The notes: generated from the letters alone by a model not told the origin. DNA of 64,000 bases from Ruania halotolerans (GCF_021049285.1 NZ_CP088017.1:186001-250000); one strand, 5' to 3'. Shown: positions 8,717 to 16,967, numbered from the stretch's first letter. Translations and numbers: made by a program.

Positions 8717-8746
8717 GGTTCCATACCTTAGCGAATGGAACCGGTT
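8717..8746. promoter_or_regulatory. Candidate LacI operator between the divergent LacI and ABC genes
   Basis: GGTTCCAT (8717-8724) and ATGGAACC (8735-8742) form an inverted repeat. The second arm overlaps AACCGGTT (8739-8746), an eight-base palindrome with the central CG typical of LacI/GalR sites. It lies about 85 bases upstream of the first ABC gene start and about 75 bases from the regulator start, a position suited to controlling both. Confidence 0.5.
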
Positions 8747-8831
8747 GTGGGAGCGGTTGTGGTCGAACTGGCCATGAGTGAACTCGTCCGGTTCTGCTCG
8801 GGGACCTGACCGGCGAACCAGTGAGGGAGAC

Positions 8832-9653
8832 ATGCGCAGAGGCGGTCTCGCAGTGCTGCTCCTGCCCGGGCTCGTGCTGCTACTCGCTGGGTTCCTAGTT
8901 CCGGCGCTGATCATGCTCCTGGCGCCCCCGGACACCACGATCGGTGAGGTGCTGGACCGGCTGGTGCAGATGCTCGCCGATCCCTACGACCTGACCATCA
9001 TCGGGCGCACCCTTGGTCTCGGCCTGATCGTCACCGTGACGTGCGTGGTGCTGGGCTTCCCGATCGCGTATCTGCTCGCCCGCTCGCAATCGCGCTGGGC
9101 CGGGGTGATGCTCGCCGTGGCGATCTTCCCGCTGCTGCTGTCCAACGTGGTGCGCACGTTCGGCTGGCTCGTGGTGCTTGGTTCCCAGGGCGCCGTCGGG
9201 CAGGCGCTCGTGGCGCTCGGGATCGTCGACGAGGCACCGCAGCTGCTGTACACGCCATTGGCGATCGTGCTCGGGCTGGTGCAACTCTTCCTCCCGCTCG
9301 CCGTGGTTTCCAGCTACTCGGCACTCGCTCAGGTGGACGCCAGTCTGGATGAGGCCGCTCGCGGGCTCGGTGCCGGACGGGCCCGCACCTTCTGGACCAT
9401 TGTGGTGCCGCTCTCCTGGCCGGGCGTGGTGGTGGCCGCCACGCTCGTGTTCGCCGGGTCGATCACGGCGTACACCACCCCGTACCTGCTCGGCGGCTCC
9501 CGCCAGCGGATGCTCTCCACCCAGCTGTTCCAGTACTCCAGCTCCACGATCGATTGGGCGGCGGCCAGTGCGACCGCGATGATCATGACCGTCCTGGTGT
9601 TTGGTGTGGCGGCCCTCTCCTCCATGATCGGACGACGGGCGAGGACCTCATGA
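8832..9653 (+). CDS. ABC transporter permease, PotB type
   Basis: Inner-membrane permease of 273 aa in the spermidine/putrescine/iron class (PotB/CysU fold, six helices). The start ATG at 8832 is preceded by GAGGGA and gives a protein that opens with a membrane helix (GGLAVLLLPGLVLLLAGFLV). An in-frame upstream start would add 18 polar residues. The EAA region reads LDEAARGLGAGRARTFWTIV. The stop overlaps the next permease start (ATGA). It works with the PotC-, PotA- and PotD-like proteins encoded downstream. PotABCD relatives import polyamines, thiamin, phosphonates or other small cations. The deaminase at the end of this operon makes a purine-like cargo possible, but that is inference. Confidence 0.88.
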   Translation: MRRGGLAVLLLPGLVLLLAGFLVPALIMLLAPPDTTIGEVLDRLVQMLADPYDLTIIGRTLGLGLIVTVTCVVLGFPIAYLLARSQSRWAGVMLAVAIFPLLLSNVVRTFGWLVVLGSQGAVGQALVALGIVDEAPQLLYTPLAIVLGLVQLFLPLAVVSSYSALAQVDASLDEAARGLGAGRARTFWTIVVPLSWPGVVVAATLVFAGSITAYTTPYLLGGSRQRMLSTQLFQYSSSTIDWAAASATAMIMTVLVFGVAALSSMIGRRARTS

Positions 9654-10447
9654 ACACGCGCCGCCCCGTGGCCGCCTCGCTGGCGGTGCTCGGCTACATC
9701 GTGATGATCGCGCCGCTGATGTTCGTGGTGATCACCGCCTTCACCGCCGGATCGACGGTGCGCTTCCCTCCGGATGGACTGTCGCTGCGGTGGTTCGACG
9801 CCGCCGTCACGTACGAGCCGTTCATGTCGGCGCTGGCCTCCAGCCTCCAGCTCGCCGTGTTCGCTGCCGTCGCCTCCCTTGCGCTCGGTGTGCCGGTGGC
9901 GTTGGCGATCCATCGAGGCAAGATTCCGGGCAAGGGATTGCTGGAGGGGTTGTTCCTCTCCCCGCTCATCGTGCCCGAACTCGTGGTGGGTCTGGCGCTG
10001 TATCAGCAGTTCATGATCGGCCTGGGACTGAACAATCTGACCACGTTGGCGATCGGGCACACGGTGCTGATGTTCCCCTACGCGGTCCGGGTCACCGGTG
10101 CCTCCCTGGCGCTGATCGACCCGGCTGTGGAAGACGCCGCCCGCGGCCTGGGCGCCTCCCCGCTGCGGACGTTCTTCACCGTCACCCTGCCGCTGCTGCG
10201 GCCGGGCCTGTTCTCGGCGGCCCTGCTCGCTTTCGTCACGTCCTTCAACAATGTGCCGCTGTCCTTGCTGTTGCAGAGCCGTGACTTCCGCACCCTGCCG
10301 GTCACGATGCTCGACTACGTGCAGCAGAACTACGACCCGATCGTGGCCTCCACCTCGGTGCTGATCCTCGCCGGCACCGTGCTGGTGGCCGTGGTGGCAG
10401 AGCGCGCTGTCGGGTTCGCCAAGATTTTCGGAGGGATCAACCGATGA
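9650..10447 (+). CDS. ABC transporter permease, PotC type
   Basis: Second permease of the same importer, 265 aa with six predicted helices, starting at the ATG in the ATGA overlap with the PotB-type gene. The EAA loop is seen in VEDAARGLGASPLRTFFTV, and the N-terminal helix is GYIVMIAPLMFVVITAF. The gene end overlaps the ATPase start by four bases (ATGA), so PotB, PotC and PotA homologues are translated as a coupled unit. There is nothing anomalous in length or composition. Specificity resides in the binding protein, not here. Confidence 0.88.
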   Translation: MNTRRPVAASLAVLGYIVMIAPLMFVVITAFTAGSTVRFPPDGLSLRWFDAAVTYEPFMSALASSLQLAVFAAVASLALGVPVALAIHRGKIPGKGLLEGLFLSPLIVPELVVGLALYQQFMIGLGLNNLTTLAIGHTVLMFPYAVRVTGASLALIDPAVEDAARGLGASPLRTFFTVTLPLLRPGLFSAALLAFVTSFNNVPLSLLLQSRDFRTLPVTMLDYVQQNYDPIVASTSVLILAGTVLVAVVAERAVGFAKIFGGINR

Positions 10448-11457
10448 GCATGACGAGTGCTGCTCAGTTTCAGGCCGTTTCGCAGGTGTTCGGTGACTTC
10501 ACTGCCGTGGACGCGATCGACCTGACCATCCCCGAAGGCAAGCTCACCACGCTGCTCGGGCCGAGCGGCTGCGGGAAGACCACCAGCCTGCGGATGCTTG
10601 CGGGCTACCTGCGACCCACCAGCGGTCGGATTCTCATCCGGGGCGAGGACTTCACCACGGCCCCGCCGGAGAAGCGCAACCTCGGCATGGTGTTCCAGTC
10701 CTATGCGCTGTTCCCGCATATGAGCGTGGCCGACAATGTGGGCTACGGACTGAAACTGCGCCACGTGCCCGGGCCTGAACGGGCGAAGCGGGTCACCGAG
10801 GCACTGGAGATGGTGGGGCTCGCGCACCTCGCCGGCAACCGCCCCAAGCAGCTCTCCGGCGGCCAGCAGCAGCGAGTGGCGATCGCACGTGCCGTGGCGA
10901 TCGCACCGAACCTGCTGCTTCTGGACGAACCGCTCTCCAACCTCGATGCGCGGCTGCGACTGCAGATGCGTGCCGAACTTCGCCGCATCCAGTCCGAGAC
11001 CGGACTGAGCGTGGTGCTGGTCACGCACGACCAGGATGAAGCCCTGGAGATGAGCGACCAGATGGTGGTGATGAAGGACGGCCGGATTCAGCAGCAGGGC
11101 GCCCCGCAGGAGGTCTTCCCCGCCCCGGCCAATCGATTCGTGGCTGAGTTCCTCGGTTACGAGAACTTCATCCCGACCGGGACGGAGTGGGTGACGGTCC
11201 GGCCCGAGCACCTTGATGTCCGCCGTCGGAGCGGTTCGAGCGAGACTGTCGATGGCCTCACCTTGGATGGCCACGTCACTGATCTCGCCTATCGCGGGGT
11301 CGATGTGCTCGTCACGCTCGCCGCAGAGGCTCCCGGCAGCCCGGACCCGGTGCGCCTGGTCGCAGACCTGCGCGCCGCCAACGCACCCGACCTGCGGATC
11401 GGTGACGAGATCACGATCGGCGCCGCGACCGGCCACCTCGTCACGCTGCCTGCCTGA
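10444..11457 (+). CDS. ABC transporter ATP-binding protein, PotA type
   Basis: 337-aa ATPase that powers the PotBC-like permeases. Walker A is GPSGCGKTT (residues 39-47), the signature is LSGGQQQRVAIARA (about 138-151), and Walker B is LLLLDEPLSNLD. It is followed by the H-loop in VTHDQDEALEM. The C-terminal part (about 240-337) is a TOBE-like regulatory domain beginning near WVTVRPEHLDVRR, as usual for PotA. The start overlaps the upstream permease stop. A 53-bp gap separates it from the binding-protein gene, where an AAAGGA ribosome binding site is visible. Annotation as an importer ATPase of the polyamine/iron class is firm. Confidence 0.92.
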   Translation: MSMTSAAQFQAVSQVFGDFTAVDAIDLTIPEGKLTTLLGPSGCGKTTSLRMLAGYLRPTSGRILIRGEDFTTAPPEKRNLGMVFQSYALFPHMSVADNVGYGLKLRHVPGPERAKRVTEALEMVGLAHLAGNRPKQLSGGQQQRVAIARAVAIAPNLLLLDEPLSNLDARLRLQMRAELRRIQSETGLSVVLVTHDQDEALEMSDQMVVMKDGRIQQQGAPQEVFPAPANRFVAEFLGYENFIPTGTEWVTVRPEHLDVRRRSGSSETVDGLTLDGHVTDLAYRGVDVLVTLAAEAPGSPDPVRLVADLRAANAPDLRIGDEITIGAATGHLVTLPA

Positions 11458-11510
11458 GCACTACCCCTGATCGCCCGCTTGACCTGTCCGTCCCCCCGAA
11501 AGGACCCCCC

Positions 11511-12590
11511 ATGACCTCCTCCCGCAGATCGCTGAGCGCTCTCGCTGCCGTCGCCGCTACCGGCTTGGTCGCCGCCGGCTGTTCGTCCCCCTCCGACGAC
11601 GGAGGCAACGGCGGTGAGGCCACCGACACCATCGTGGTGAGCACCTTCCCGTTCGGTGTCGAAGAATTCACCGAAGCTGTCGTCGACCCGTTCACCGCCG
11701 AGACCGGCATCGAGGTGGAGCTGGACACCGGCTCCAACGCTGACCGGCTCTCCCGTTTGCAGCTCGAGGGTGAGGACACCGGCATCGACGTGATGCTCAT
11801 GTCCGACGCATATGTGGCGATCGCCGAGCAGGAGGGCCTGTTCCAGCCGGTCACCGAGGAGAACGTGCCGGCGCTGGCTGAGATCGCCGACTTCGCCGTC
11901 GACGACGCCTACAGCGGCCCCGCGTACAGCTACCAATTGAACGGGATGCTCTACAACACCGACGAGCTCACGGCCGAGCAGGCCGCGGACTGGGAGCTGT
12001 TTGCCGACTCCGCCTATGCCGGCGAAGTCGCCCTACCGGACATCGCGGTGACCGCGGGCCAGCTCACCGTCTCGGGCGTGGCGGACGCCTACGGCGACGG
12101 GCCCTACGACGTCGACACGGCGTTCGAGACGATGGCCGGCTGGGCGCCGAACGTGCTGCAGTTCTATAGCTCGACCACCGAGTTCACGAACCTGCTCACC
12201 CAGGGGGAGATCGTCGGCGGGGTGGCCCTGAACGGGTTCGCCACCACCTTGATCGCCTCCGGTGAGCCGATCGGCTGGGTCCCGCCGGCCGAGGGCCGCT
12301 ACATGGCCACGAACCGCGCTTCTGTACCCGCCGGCGCCCCGAACGCCGAGGGTGCGTTCGCGTTCATCGACTACCTGCTCTCGGCCACGGCCCAGCAGTC
12401 CTCCGCCGAGATCGTGGGTGACCTGCCGGTGAACCTGGACATTGAGGTACCGGCGGAACTGACCGCCGTCGTGGGTGACATCGCCCAGGACCCGACCGCC
12501 GCCGGTTACGCCACTCTGGATCCGGCCGAGACCGTGGACCAGCGCAGCGAGTGGGTGGAGCGCTTCGCACGCGAGGTCGTGGGCGGCTGA
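11511..12590 (+). CDS. ABC substrate-binding lipoprotein, PotD/SBP family
   Basis: Extracytoplasmic solute-binding protein of 359 aa. The signal peptide runs from residue 1 to a lipobox VAAGC near residue 24, followed by a Ser/Asp/Gly linker (SSPSDDGGNGG). The mature part resembles PotD-like proteins: TIVVSTFPFGVEEFTE, FTAETGIEVELDTG, SYQLNGMLYNTDEL, GEIVGGVALNG. It should bind the ligand and dock on the permeases encoded upstream. The TGA stop shares one base with the ATG of the next gene (TGATG), tying transport to the deaminase-family enzyme. The ligand cannot be deduced directly. Confidence 0.85.
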   Translation: MTSSRRSLSALAAVAATGLVAAGCSSPSDDGGNGGEATDTIVVSTFPFGVEEFTEAVVDPFTAETGIEVELDTGSNADRLSRLQLEGEDTGIDVMLMSDAYVAIAEQEGLFQPVTEENVPALAEIADFAVDDAYSGPAYSYQLNGMLYNTDELTAEQAADWELFADSAYAGEVALPDIAVTAGQLTVSGVADAYGDGPYDVDTAFETMAGWAPNVLQFYSSTTEFTNLLTQGEIVGGVALNGFATTLIASGEPIGWVPPAEGRYMATNRASVPAGAPNAEGAFAFIDYLLSATAQQSSAEIVGDLPVNLDIEVPAELTAVVGDIAQDPTAAGYATLDPAETVDQRSEWVERFAREVVGG

Positions 12591-13813
12591 TGGCAGAGCA
12601 GTTGACAACGGGGGAGTCGACAACAGAGCAGGTGAGCACAGGAGCATCGACGCCAGGGCATGCGAACACGGGGCCTGCGAACACGGGGCCTGCGAACACC
12701 GGGCAGGCGACGGCACAGCCGGACAGCGTCGGCGCTCTCGATCTGAGGCGCCTGCCCAAGGCGGATCTGCATTGCCACCTGCTCGGCACCGTCCGGGCGA
12801 GCACGTTCGCCGAACTCGCCCGGCGGGAGTCACTGGCGTTGCCGGAGGATCCCGAGCGGATCTTCGCCTCGATCAACTCCCACCCCCCGGATCCGCAGCT
12901 GTACCGCCATACCCGCATCCCGATGCCGCAGGGGCCGAGCGAGAACGAGCCGGAGCGCTCCTACTCGCTGTTCCAGGCATCTGGGTGGGTCCGTCAGGTG
13001 CTCCGGGGCGCCGATGATCTCACCAGGATCACCTACGAGGCGTTCGAGGCGGCACATCAGTGCGGCACCTGGCACCTCGAGGTGTCCTTCGACATGCTCC
13101 CTGAGCATCTGCAGTACCTCGGGTACGAGGCATGGGTGGAGGCGCACGCCGAGGGCATCCGGATGGCCGAACGCGATTTCGGCATGACGGGGCGGCTGCT
13201 TGCGGCGATCGACCGCAGCGGTACCGGCGAGGAAGCGCTCGCCTGGGTGCAGACCGTGGTGGACCACCCGCACGAGTACGTCGCCGGGATCGGCCTGGAC
13301 AACTTGGAGACGGCCGGGCCGCCGGAACGGTTCGCCGACGCCTACCGGTTGGCGGGCGAAGCAGGACTGAAGCGCACCGCGCACACGTCCGAGCACGTCC
13401 CGGCGGCCACCAATGCGGTGACCTGCCTCGATGTGCTGGGGTGCGACCGGCTCGACCACGGGTACTTCGTGCTCGAAGACGATGCCGTGGTGGCGCGCAT
13501 GGTGGCCGAGCAGGTGCCGTTCTCGGTGGCCTCGACCACGTCGCGCCGCTCCTGGCGGCCGTGGCGCAAGGCGTCCATCAAGGCAATGATCGAGGCCGGG
13601 ATGAACGTCTACCCGTGCTCCGACGATCCGGGTATGTTCCCCACCACCGTGCTGAACGAGTACGAGATCCTCGCGCGCGACGTGGGCGTCTCCGACGAGC
13701 GGCTGGTCACGATGGCTAGGGCGAGCTTCGAGGCGTCCTGGCTGCCGCCGGAGCAGAAGGCCTGGGTGTGCGCCCAGTTCGACGAGACAGTGGGGACGCT
13801 TCAGCCCCGCTGA
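12590..13813 (+). CDS. Adenosine deaminase family metal-dependent hydrolase
   Basis: 407-aa member of the adenosine/adenine deaminase branch of the amidohydrolase superfamily. These are zinc enzymes that hydrolytically remove an amino group from a purine or related ring. Visible metal and catalytic motifs are the HxH pair in KADLHCHLLG (His61, His63), HTSEH (the His/Glu pair of family motif HAGE), DRLDHGY, and the tandem Asp in SDDPGMF. The first 48 residues are a low-complexity Thr/Gly/Ala stretch with three ANTGP units that is not part of the fold. The ATG at 12590 overlaps the binding-protein stop. Co-transcription with the ABC importer suggests the imported solute is its substrate. Adenosine itself is not proven, since family members also act on pterins, guanine-like and cytokinin-like rings. 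Confidence 0.82.
   Translation: MAEQLTTGESTTEQVSTGASTPGHANTGPANTGPANTGQATAQPDSVGALDLRRLPKADLHCHLLGTVRASTFAELARRESLALPEDPERIFASINSHPPDPQLYRHTRIPMPQGPSENEPERSYSLFQASGWVRQVLRGADDLTRITYEAFEAAHQCGTWHLEVSFDMLPEHLQYLGYEAWVEAHAEGIRMAERDFGMTGRLLAAIDRSGTGEEALAWVQTVVDHPHEYVAGIGLDNLETAGPPERFADAYRLAGEAGLKRTAHTSEHVPAATNAVTCLDVLGCDRLDHGYFVLEDDAVVARMVAEQVPFSVASTTSRRSWRPWRKASIKAMIEAGMNVYPCSDDPGMFPTTVLNEYEILARDVGVSDERLVTMARASFEASWLPPEQKAWVCAQFDETVGTLQPR
12661..12705 (+). repeat. 15-bp tandem repeat inside the deaminase gene
   Basis: Three head-to-tail copies of TGCGAACACGGGGCC (the third is degenerate) encode ANTGP, ANTGP and ANTGQ near residues 25-39. The unit length is a multiple of three, so copy-number change would lengthen the N-terminal linker without a frameshift. 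Confidence 0.85.
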
Positions 13814-13822
13814 CCGCCCCAC

Positions 13823-13882
13823 CGCGAGTGCGGCCCATCTCTCTCATTCGTCGAGATATGGCCGAGATTGGCCGCACTCGCG
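13823..13882. repeat. Dispersed inverted-repeat element, copy B (probable bidirectional terminator)
   Basis: Perfect 13-base arms CGCGAGTGCGGCC (13823-13835) and GGCCGCACTCGCG (13870-13882) surround a 34-base loop. Read on the minus strand, the centre starts AATCTCGGCCATATCTC, like copy A. It begins 10 bases after the deaminase stop. Its right half is read as the last codons of the convergent LLM gene (codons for the ending CGQSRPYLDE), so the repeat has been captured into a coding sequence. Confidence 0.75.
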
Positions 13883-14896
13883 TACCAGGGAGGGGAGCAT
13901 CCGTGGGTCGGTCTGCAGGATGAGGGTGGTCACGCAGGACGTTTCCCAGCGGGCGAGCTGGGTGGTGATGTCCGACGGCGTCCCCGCCAGGGCCACGTCC
14001 GTCACCAGATCTGTGGGGATCGCCGCAGCCGCGCCGGCCTTGTCGCCTGCGGTGTACTTCGCGGTCACTTCCTCGCACACGTCGTGGTAGCCGATCCGGG
14101 CGATCGCCTCGCGGTGGAAGTTGGTGCTCGCCGAGCCCATCCCGCCGATGTAGAGAGCCAGATGCGGTCGGACCTGGTCTGCGGCCGTCTCCAGATCCCG
14201 GGCGATCACCGCCGGGACGGAGGCGCTCACCTCGAACTCCTCGCGGGGCGACCGGGCGCCGTCTCGCTTGGCGAAGCCCGCCTCCAGGTTCTCCCGGTAC
14301 TCGGCATCGAGGGCGGGGGAGACGAAGGCCGGCAGCCACCCGTCGGCGATTTCGGCGGCCAGCGCCGTGTTCTTCGGACCCTGCGCGGCCAGGTGGATGG
14401 GCAGGTCGGTACGCAACGGATGCACTGTGGAGCGCAGGGCTTTGCCCAGGTGAGCTCCGCCGTCGTGCGGGAGCGTGAAGTGCCGACCGGAGAAGGTGAC
14501 GGGCGCTTCCCGGGCGAGCACCTGCCGCACGATGTCCACGTACTCGCGGGTGCGCTCCAGCGGGCGCGGGTACGGCTGGCCGTACCAGCCCTCCACCACC
14601 TGAGGACCGGAGGCACCCAGGCCGAGGATGAAGCGGCCGCCGGAGAGGTGGTCCAGGGTCAGCGCGGCCATCGCGGTGGCGGTGGGAGTACGGGCGGACA
14701 TCTGCGCGATGCCGGTGCCGAGCCGGACCGATCGGGTCTGTGAGCCCCACCAGGCCAACGGCGTGAAGGCGTCCGACCCGTAGGACTCGGCGGTCCAGAC
14801 CGAGTCCAGGCCGAGTTCGTCGGCGTGCTGCACCGCCTCGGCGGCACCTGCGGGGGGACCGGCCGACCAGTATCCCGTGTGGAATCCGAACCTCAT
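13844..14896 (-). CDS. LLM-class F420-dependent oxidoreductase
   Basis: 350-aa luciferase-like monooxygenase-fold protein, probably using F420 or FMN for a hydride transfer. The start at 14896 gives the family-typical beginning MRFGFHTGYWSAGPP. The longer frame upstream adds polar residues with no match. Motifs: LGLDSVWTAESYGSDAFTPL (near residues 27-46), RLGTGIAQMSARTP, and ILGLGASGPQVVEGWYG. The C-terminal residues are encoded by the right arm of repeat element B. It is convergent with the deaminase operon. No partner gene suggests a substrate; the DUF222/HNH gene behind it is unlikely to be functionally linked. Confidence 0.85.
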   Translation of the reverse strand: MRFGFHTGYWSAGPPAGAAEAVQHADELGLDSVWTAESYGSDAFTPLAWWGSQTRSVRLGTGIAQMSARTPTATAMAALTLDHLSGGRFILGLGASGPQVVEGWYGQPYPRPLERTREYVDIVRQVLAREAPVTFSGRHFTLPHDGGAHLGKALRSTVHPLRTDLPIHLAAQGPKNTALAAEIADGWLPAFVSPALDAEYRENLEAGFAKRDGARSPREEFEVSASVPAVIARDLETAADQVRPHLALYIGGMGSASTNFHREAIARIGYHDVCEEVTAKYTAGDKAGAAAAIPTDLVTDVALAGTPSDITTQLARWETSCVTTLILQTDPRMLPSLVRECGQSRPYLDE

Positions 14897-14986
14897 CGGC
14901 TCATCCTCGCACTCGCTCCTTGAGGTGCGCCCGCGATTGAGCACCGTGGTGATCCACGGGGGCGCGCGTTCGCCGGTGGTCGCCGG

Positions 14987-16633
14987 TCACTCTCGCGGGA
15001 GGACCGGTCGTTCGCAGGGTGGTGGGTGGTGATAGGTGAGGGGATGGCCGCCGGGGCGGGTGAAGTGCCAGTGGTCGGTATGTCTGGTGATGGTGATGTC
15101 GCGTTGGTGGACGACGTGGTGGTGATGCCAACACAGCAGGATGCCTTGGTTGGCGGTGGTGGATCCGCCGCGGGACCACCAGGTGGTGTGATGGATTTCT
15201 CCCCAGCCGGGTGGTGTGGTGCAGCCGGGGTATTGGCAGTGGCGGTCGCGGGCCCAGATGGCTGTGGTCTGGGCGCGGGTGTGCAGGCGGGCGGCGCGTC
15301 CGACGTCAAGGATCTCGCTGTGGGGGCCGAAGATGATGCGGGTGAACTCGCCCTCGCAGGCCAGCTGGGCGAGTTGGGCGTGGCTGATGGGGGTGCCATC
15401 GGCCAGAGTGGCGGGTTCGGCGCCGTTCATGTGCTCGTGGTCGATTGATGCCGAGATCATCGGTGCTGCCGGGTCTGCTGGACACCCTGATGCGTGAGCA
15501 TTCACCGTGGCCAGGACGTGCGCGTTGGCCAGGCCGGGGAGTGTGGGTGCGGAGCCGAGCCGGCCCGGTTCGTCTGCGGGGTCGCTGCTGCTGGCTCGGG
15601 CACCATTGCCGACGTTTGTGCGGGTCGGACCGTGATTGTTCTCGCTGATGGCAGCGCTGGGCCCGCGACTGGTGGGTTGGTGGTGGCAGGTGCAGCGTGG
15701 CCGGCGGTTCGGACCACTGCCTTCGGGCTGTTCGGGTGTGGTGGTCAGTCGGTGCAGGGTCTGGGCGGGGACGTGGACGAGCAGGTGGGGTCGTATTCGG
15801 CCGGAGGGTTGAAAGTCGCCGCTATCGAGGACGTGTCTGGCGATGGTCACTAGGGCGTGGGCGTTGCGTTGGGAGGGGGTGCGGTCATCGTCGGCGGCGG
15901 GGACACCGGTGACGGCGTCGAACGCGCGCGCCACGATCTGTCCGTTGGTGTCATCGAGCCACCCATCGACGCGGTGCCCGCCGGTGGTCGCGGAGACGAA
16001 CAGGTGTTCTTTGCCTGCGTCGTCGCGCCAGTTCCGGTCTGCTGATTCAGGGTCGGCGCGGATGGCCCAGGTTCTGATGAGCCGGGTGAAGGAGTCTGCA
16101 TCGAGGGCGCGGGCATGGCCGAGGAGGAATGACTCACCGAGTTCGGGGTCGGTCAGTCGTTCCTGTAGTGCCGGTGTGGTAGTGGCGTGCCGGGCCAGCG
16201 CGGCGGCGTGGTCACCGCTGATGCCACCGGCGGCCAGGGCGGTCGCGGTGGCGGGGAGGTGATCGCGCACCGTCCGGGCCAGGCGCACCTGGGTGCGGGC
16301 CTTGCCCCCGTGGGTTCCGGTGGCGTTGGTCCACCAGGAGGCCATGGTGCGTGCCCCGGATACTGCCCACCCGCCGTCTGCTTCGACTGCGGTGATCGTG
16401 GTGGTGGTCAGCGCGTCCAGGCGCCGGCGGGCTTGCTCCAACCCGTGCACCAGTTCAGGCAGCACTACCGAGGGCAGGCTGTGCAGGTCGGCGCCCAGGA
16501 CGTCGTCCAGCAGGGCGTTCACCACGGCGAGCTTGCCCGGCACATCCGATTCGGTGAACCGTTCACGCACGAGCGCCAGCACGGCCTCGGCAGCTGCCGT
16601 GGTGGCGGGGCCGGTGCTGGTCATGGTGGACAT
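14987..16633 (-). CDS. DUF222 / HNH endonuclease domain protein
   Basis: 548-aa protein with an N-terminal DUF222 helical region (about residues 25-330) and a C-terminal HNH nuclease module (about 455-520). The HNH part shows a zinc knuckle CQYPGC, the catalytic stretch GEIHHTTWWSRGG, and ILLCWHHHHVVH. Families with this layout are abundant and multicopy in actinobacteria (the 13E12-like group) and are often linked to mobile or selfish behaviour. Their role is unproven. A Pro/Ser-rich spacer (about 300-400) separates the domains. ATG codons lie at 16633 and three and five codons inside, so the start is uncertain by a few residues. The upstream 334 bp hold repeats and the promoter of the oxidase operon. 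Confidence 0.85.
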   Translation of the reverse strand: MSTMTSTGPATTAAAEAVLALVRERFTESDVPGKLAVVNALLDDVLGADLHSLPSVVLPELVHGLEQARRRLDALTTTTITAVEADGGWAVSGARTMASWWTNATGTHGGKARTQVRLARTVRDHLPATATALAAGGISGDHAAALARHATTTPALQERLTDPELGESFLLGHARALDADSFTRLIRTWAIRADPESADRNWRDDAGKEHLFVSATTGGHRVDGWLDDTNGQIVARAFDAVTGVPAADDDRTPSQRNAHALVTIARHVLDSGDFQPSGRIRPHLLVHVPAQTLHRLTTTPEQPEGSGPNRRPRCTCHHQPTSRGPSAAISENNHGPTRTNVGNGARASSSDPADEPGRLGSAPTLPGLANAHVLATVNAHASGCPADPAAPMISASIDHEHMNGAEPATLADGTPISHAQLAQLACEGEFTRIIFGPHSEILDVGRAARLHTRAQTTAIWARDRHCQYPGCTTPPGWGEIHHTTWWSRGGSTTANQGILLCWHHHHVVHQRDITITRHTDHWHFTRPGGHPLTYHHPPPCERPVLPRE

Positions 16634-16777
16634 TCCCGCCTCCTCACGGCCGTGGGCCTCTCACCCGTGGTTTCTCGCCTGCTTTGATCTCTCCACGGTA
16701 GAACACGCGTTCGTTTCCGTCAAGACTTTTCGTTGGAATAGCAACGATTACTCGCCGTCCGCTTGTGGGCGAAGGCG
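16634..16777. other. First part of the 334-bp gap before the oxidase operon
   Basis: This is the upstream region of the DUF222/HNH gene. An AT-richer patch (around 16700-16755, containing TTTTCGTTGGAATAGCAACG) is the most likely promoter for that minus-strand gene. It contains GTTGGAATAGCAAC (16731-16745 region), a loose inverted repeat. The remainder of the gap holds the 23-bp direct repeats and the operator described separately. Confidence 0.35.
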
Positions 16778-16830
16778 CATCGGGCGTGCGCCCTGTGGAC
16801 GGTGCTACATCGGGCGTGCGCCCTGTGGAC
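16778..16830. repeat. 23-bp direct repeat, two copies 30 bp apart
   Basis: CATCGGGCGTGCGCCCTGTG plus GAC occurs at 16778-16800 and again, identical, at 16808-16830. Each copy contains the short palindrome GGGCG-TG-CGCCC. It sits mid-way in the 334-bp gap between the DUF222/HNH start (16633) and the oxidase operon (16968). The 30-bp period is near three helical turns. This could be a regulator site pair or a slippage product. Confidence 0.8.
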
Positions 16831-16918
16831 AGAGCGGTATCGGGGATGGTGTAAGTCGGCGGGCGCAGGGTGTGGCCGCGACTCGTGGCACCGTGGCTAG
16901 CCTCGTTCACCAGATCCG

Positions 16919-16960
16919 CTTGTGCAGTCACACTGCACAAGTTCACTGTGACTGTATGGT
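16919..16960 (+). promoter_or_regulatory. Palindromic operator and likely leaderless promoter of the dehydrogenase operon
   Basis: A perfect 10-base inverted repeat CTTGTGCAGT (16919-16928) / ACTGCACAAG (16932-16941) is followed by TATGGT (16955-16960), a fair -10 hexamer. A transcript from it would begin at about 16967, directly at the ATG at 16968, so the first gene may be leaderless, which is common in actinobacteria. The palindrome overlaps the -35 area, so a bound protein would repress. The TTGTGC...GCACAA shape resembles GntR/FCD-type sites, but no such regulator is adjacent. Confidence 0.55.
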
Positions 16961-16967
16961 TGGGCAT

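Noticed and set aside
14987-16633. Active homing endonuclease or intron
   Set aside because: DUF222/HNH proteins are multicopy in actinobacteria, and no intron, intein or interrupted host gene surrounds this one.
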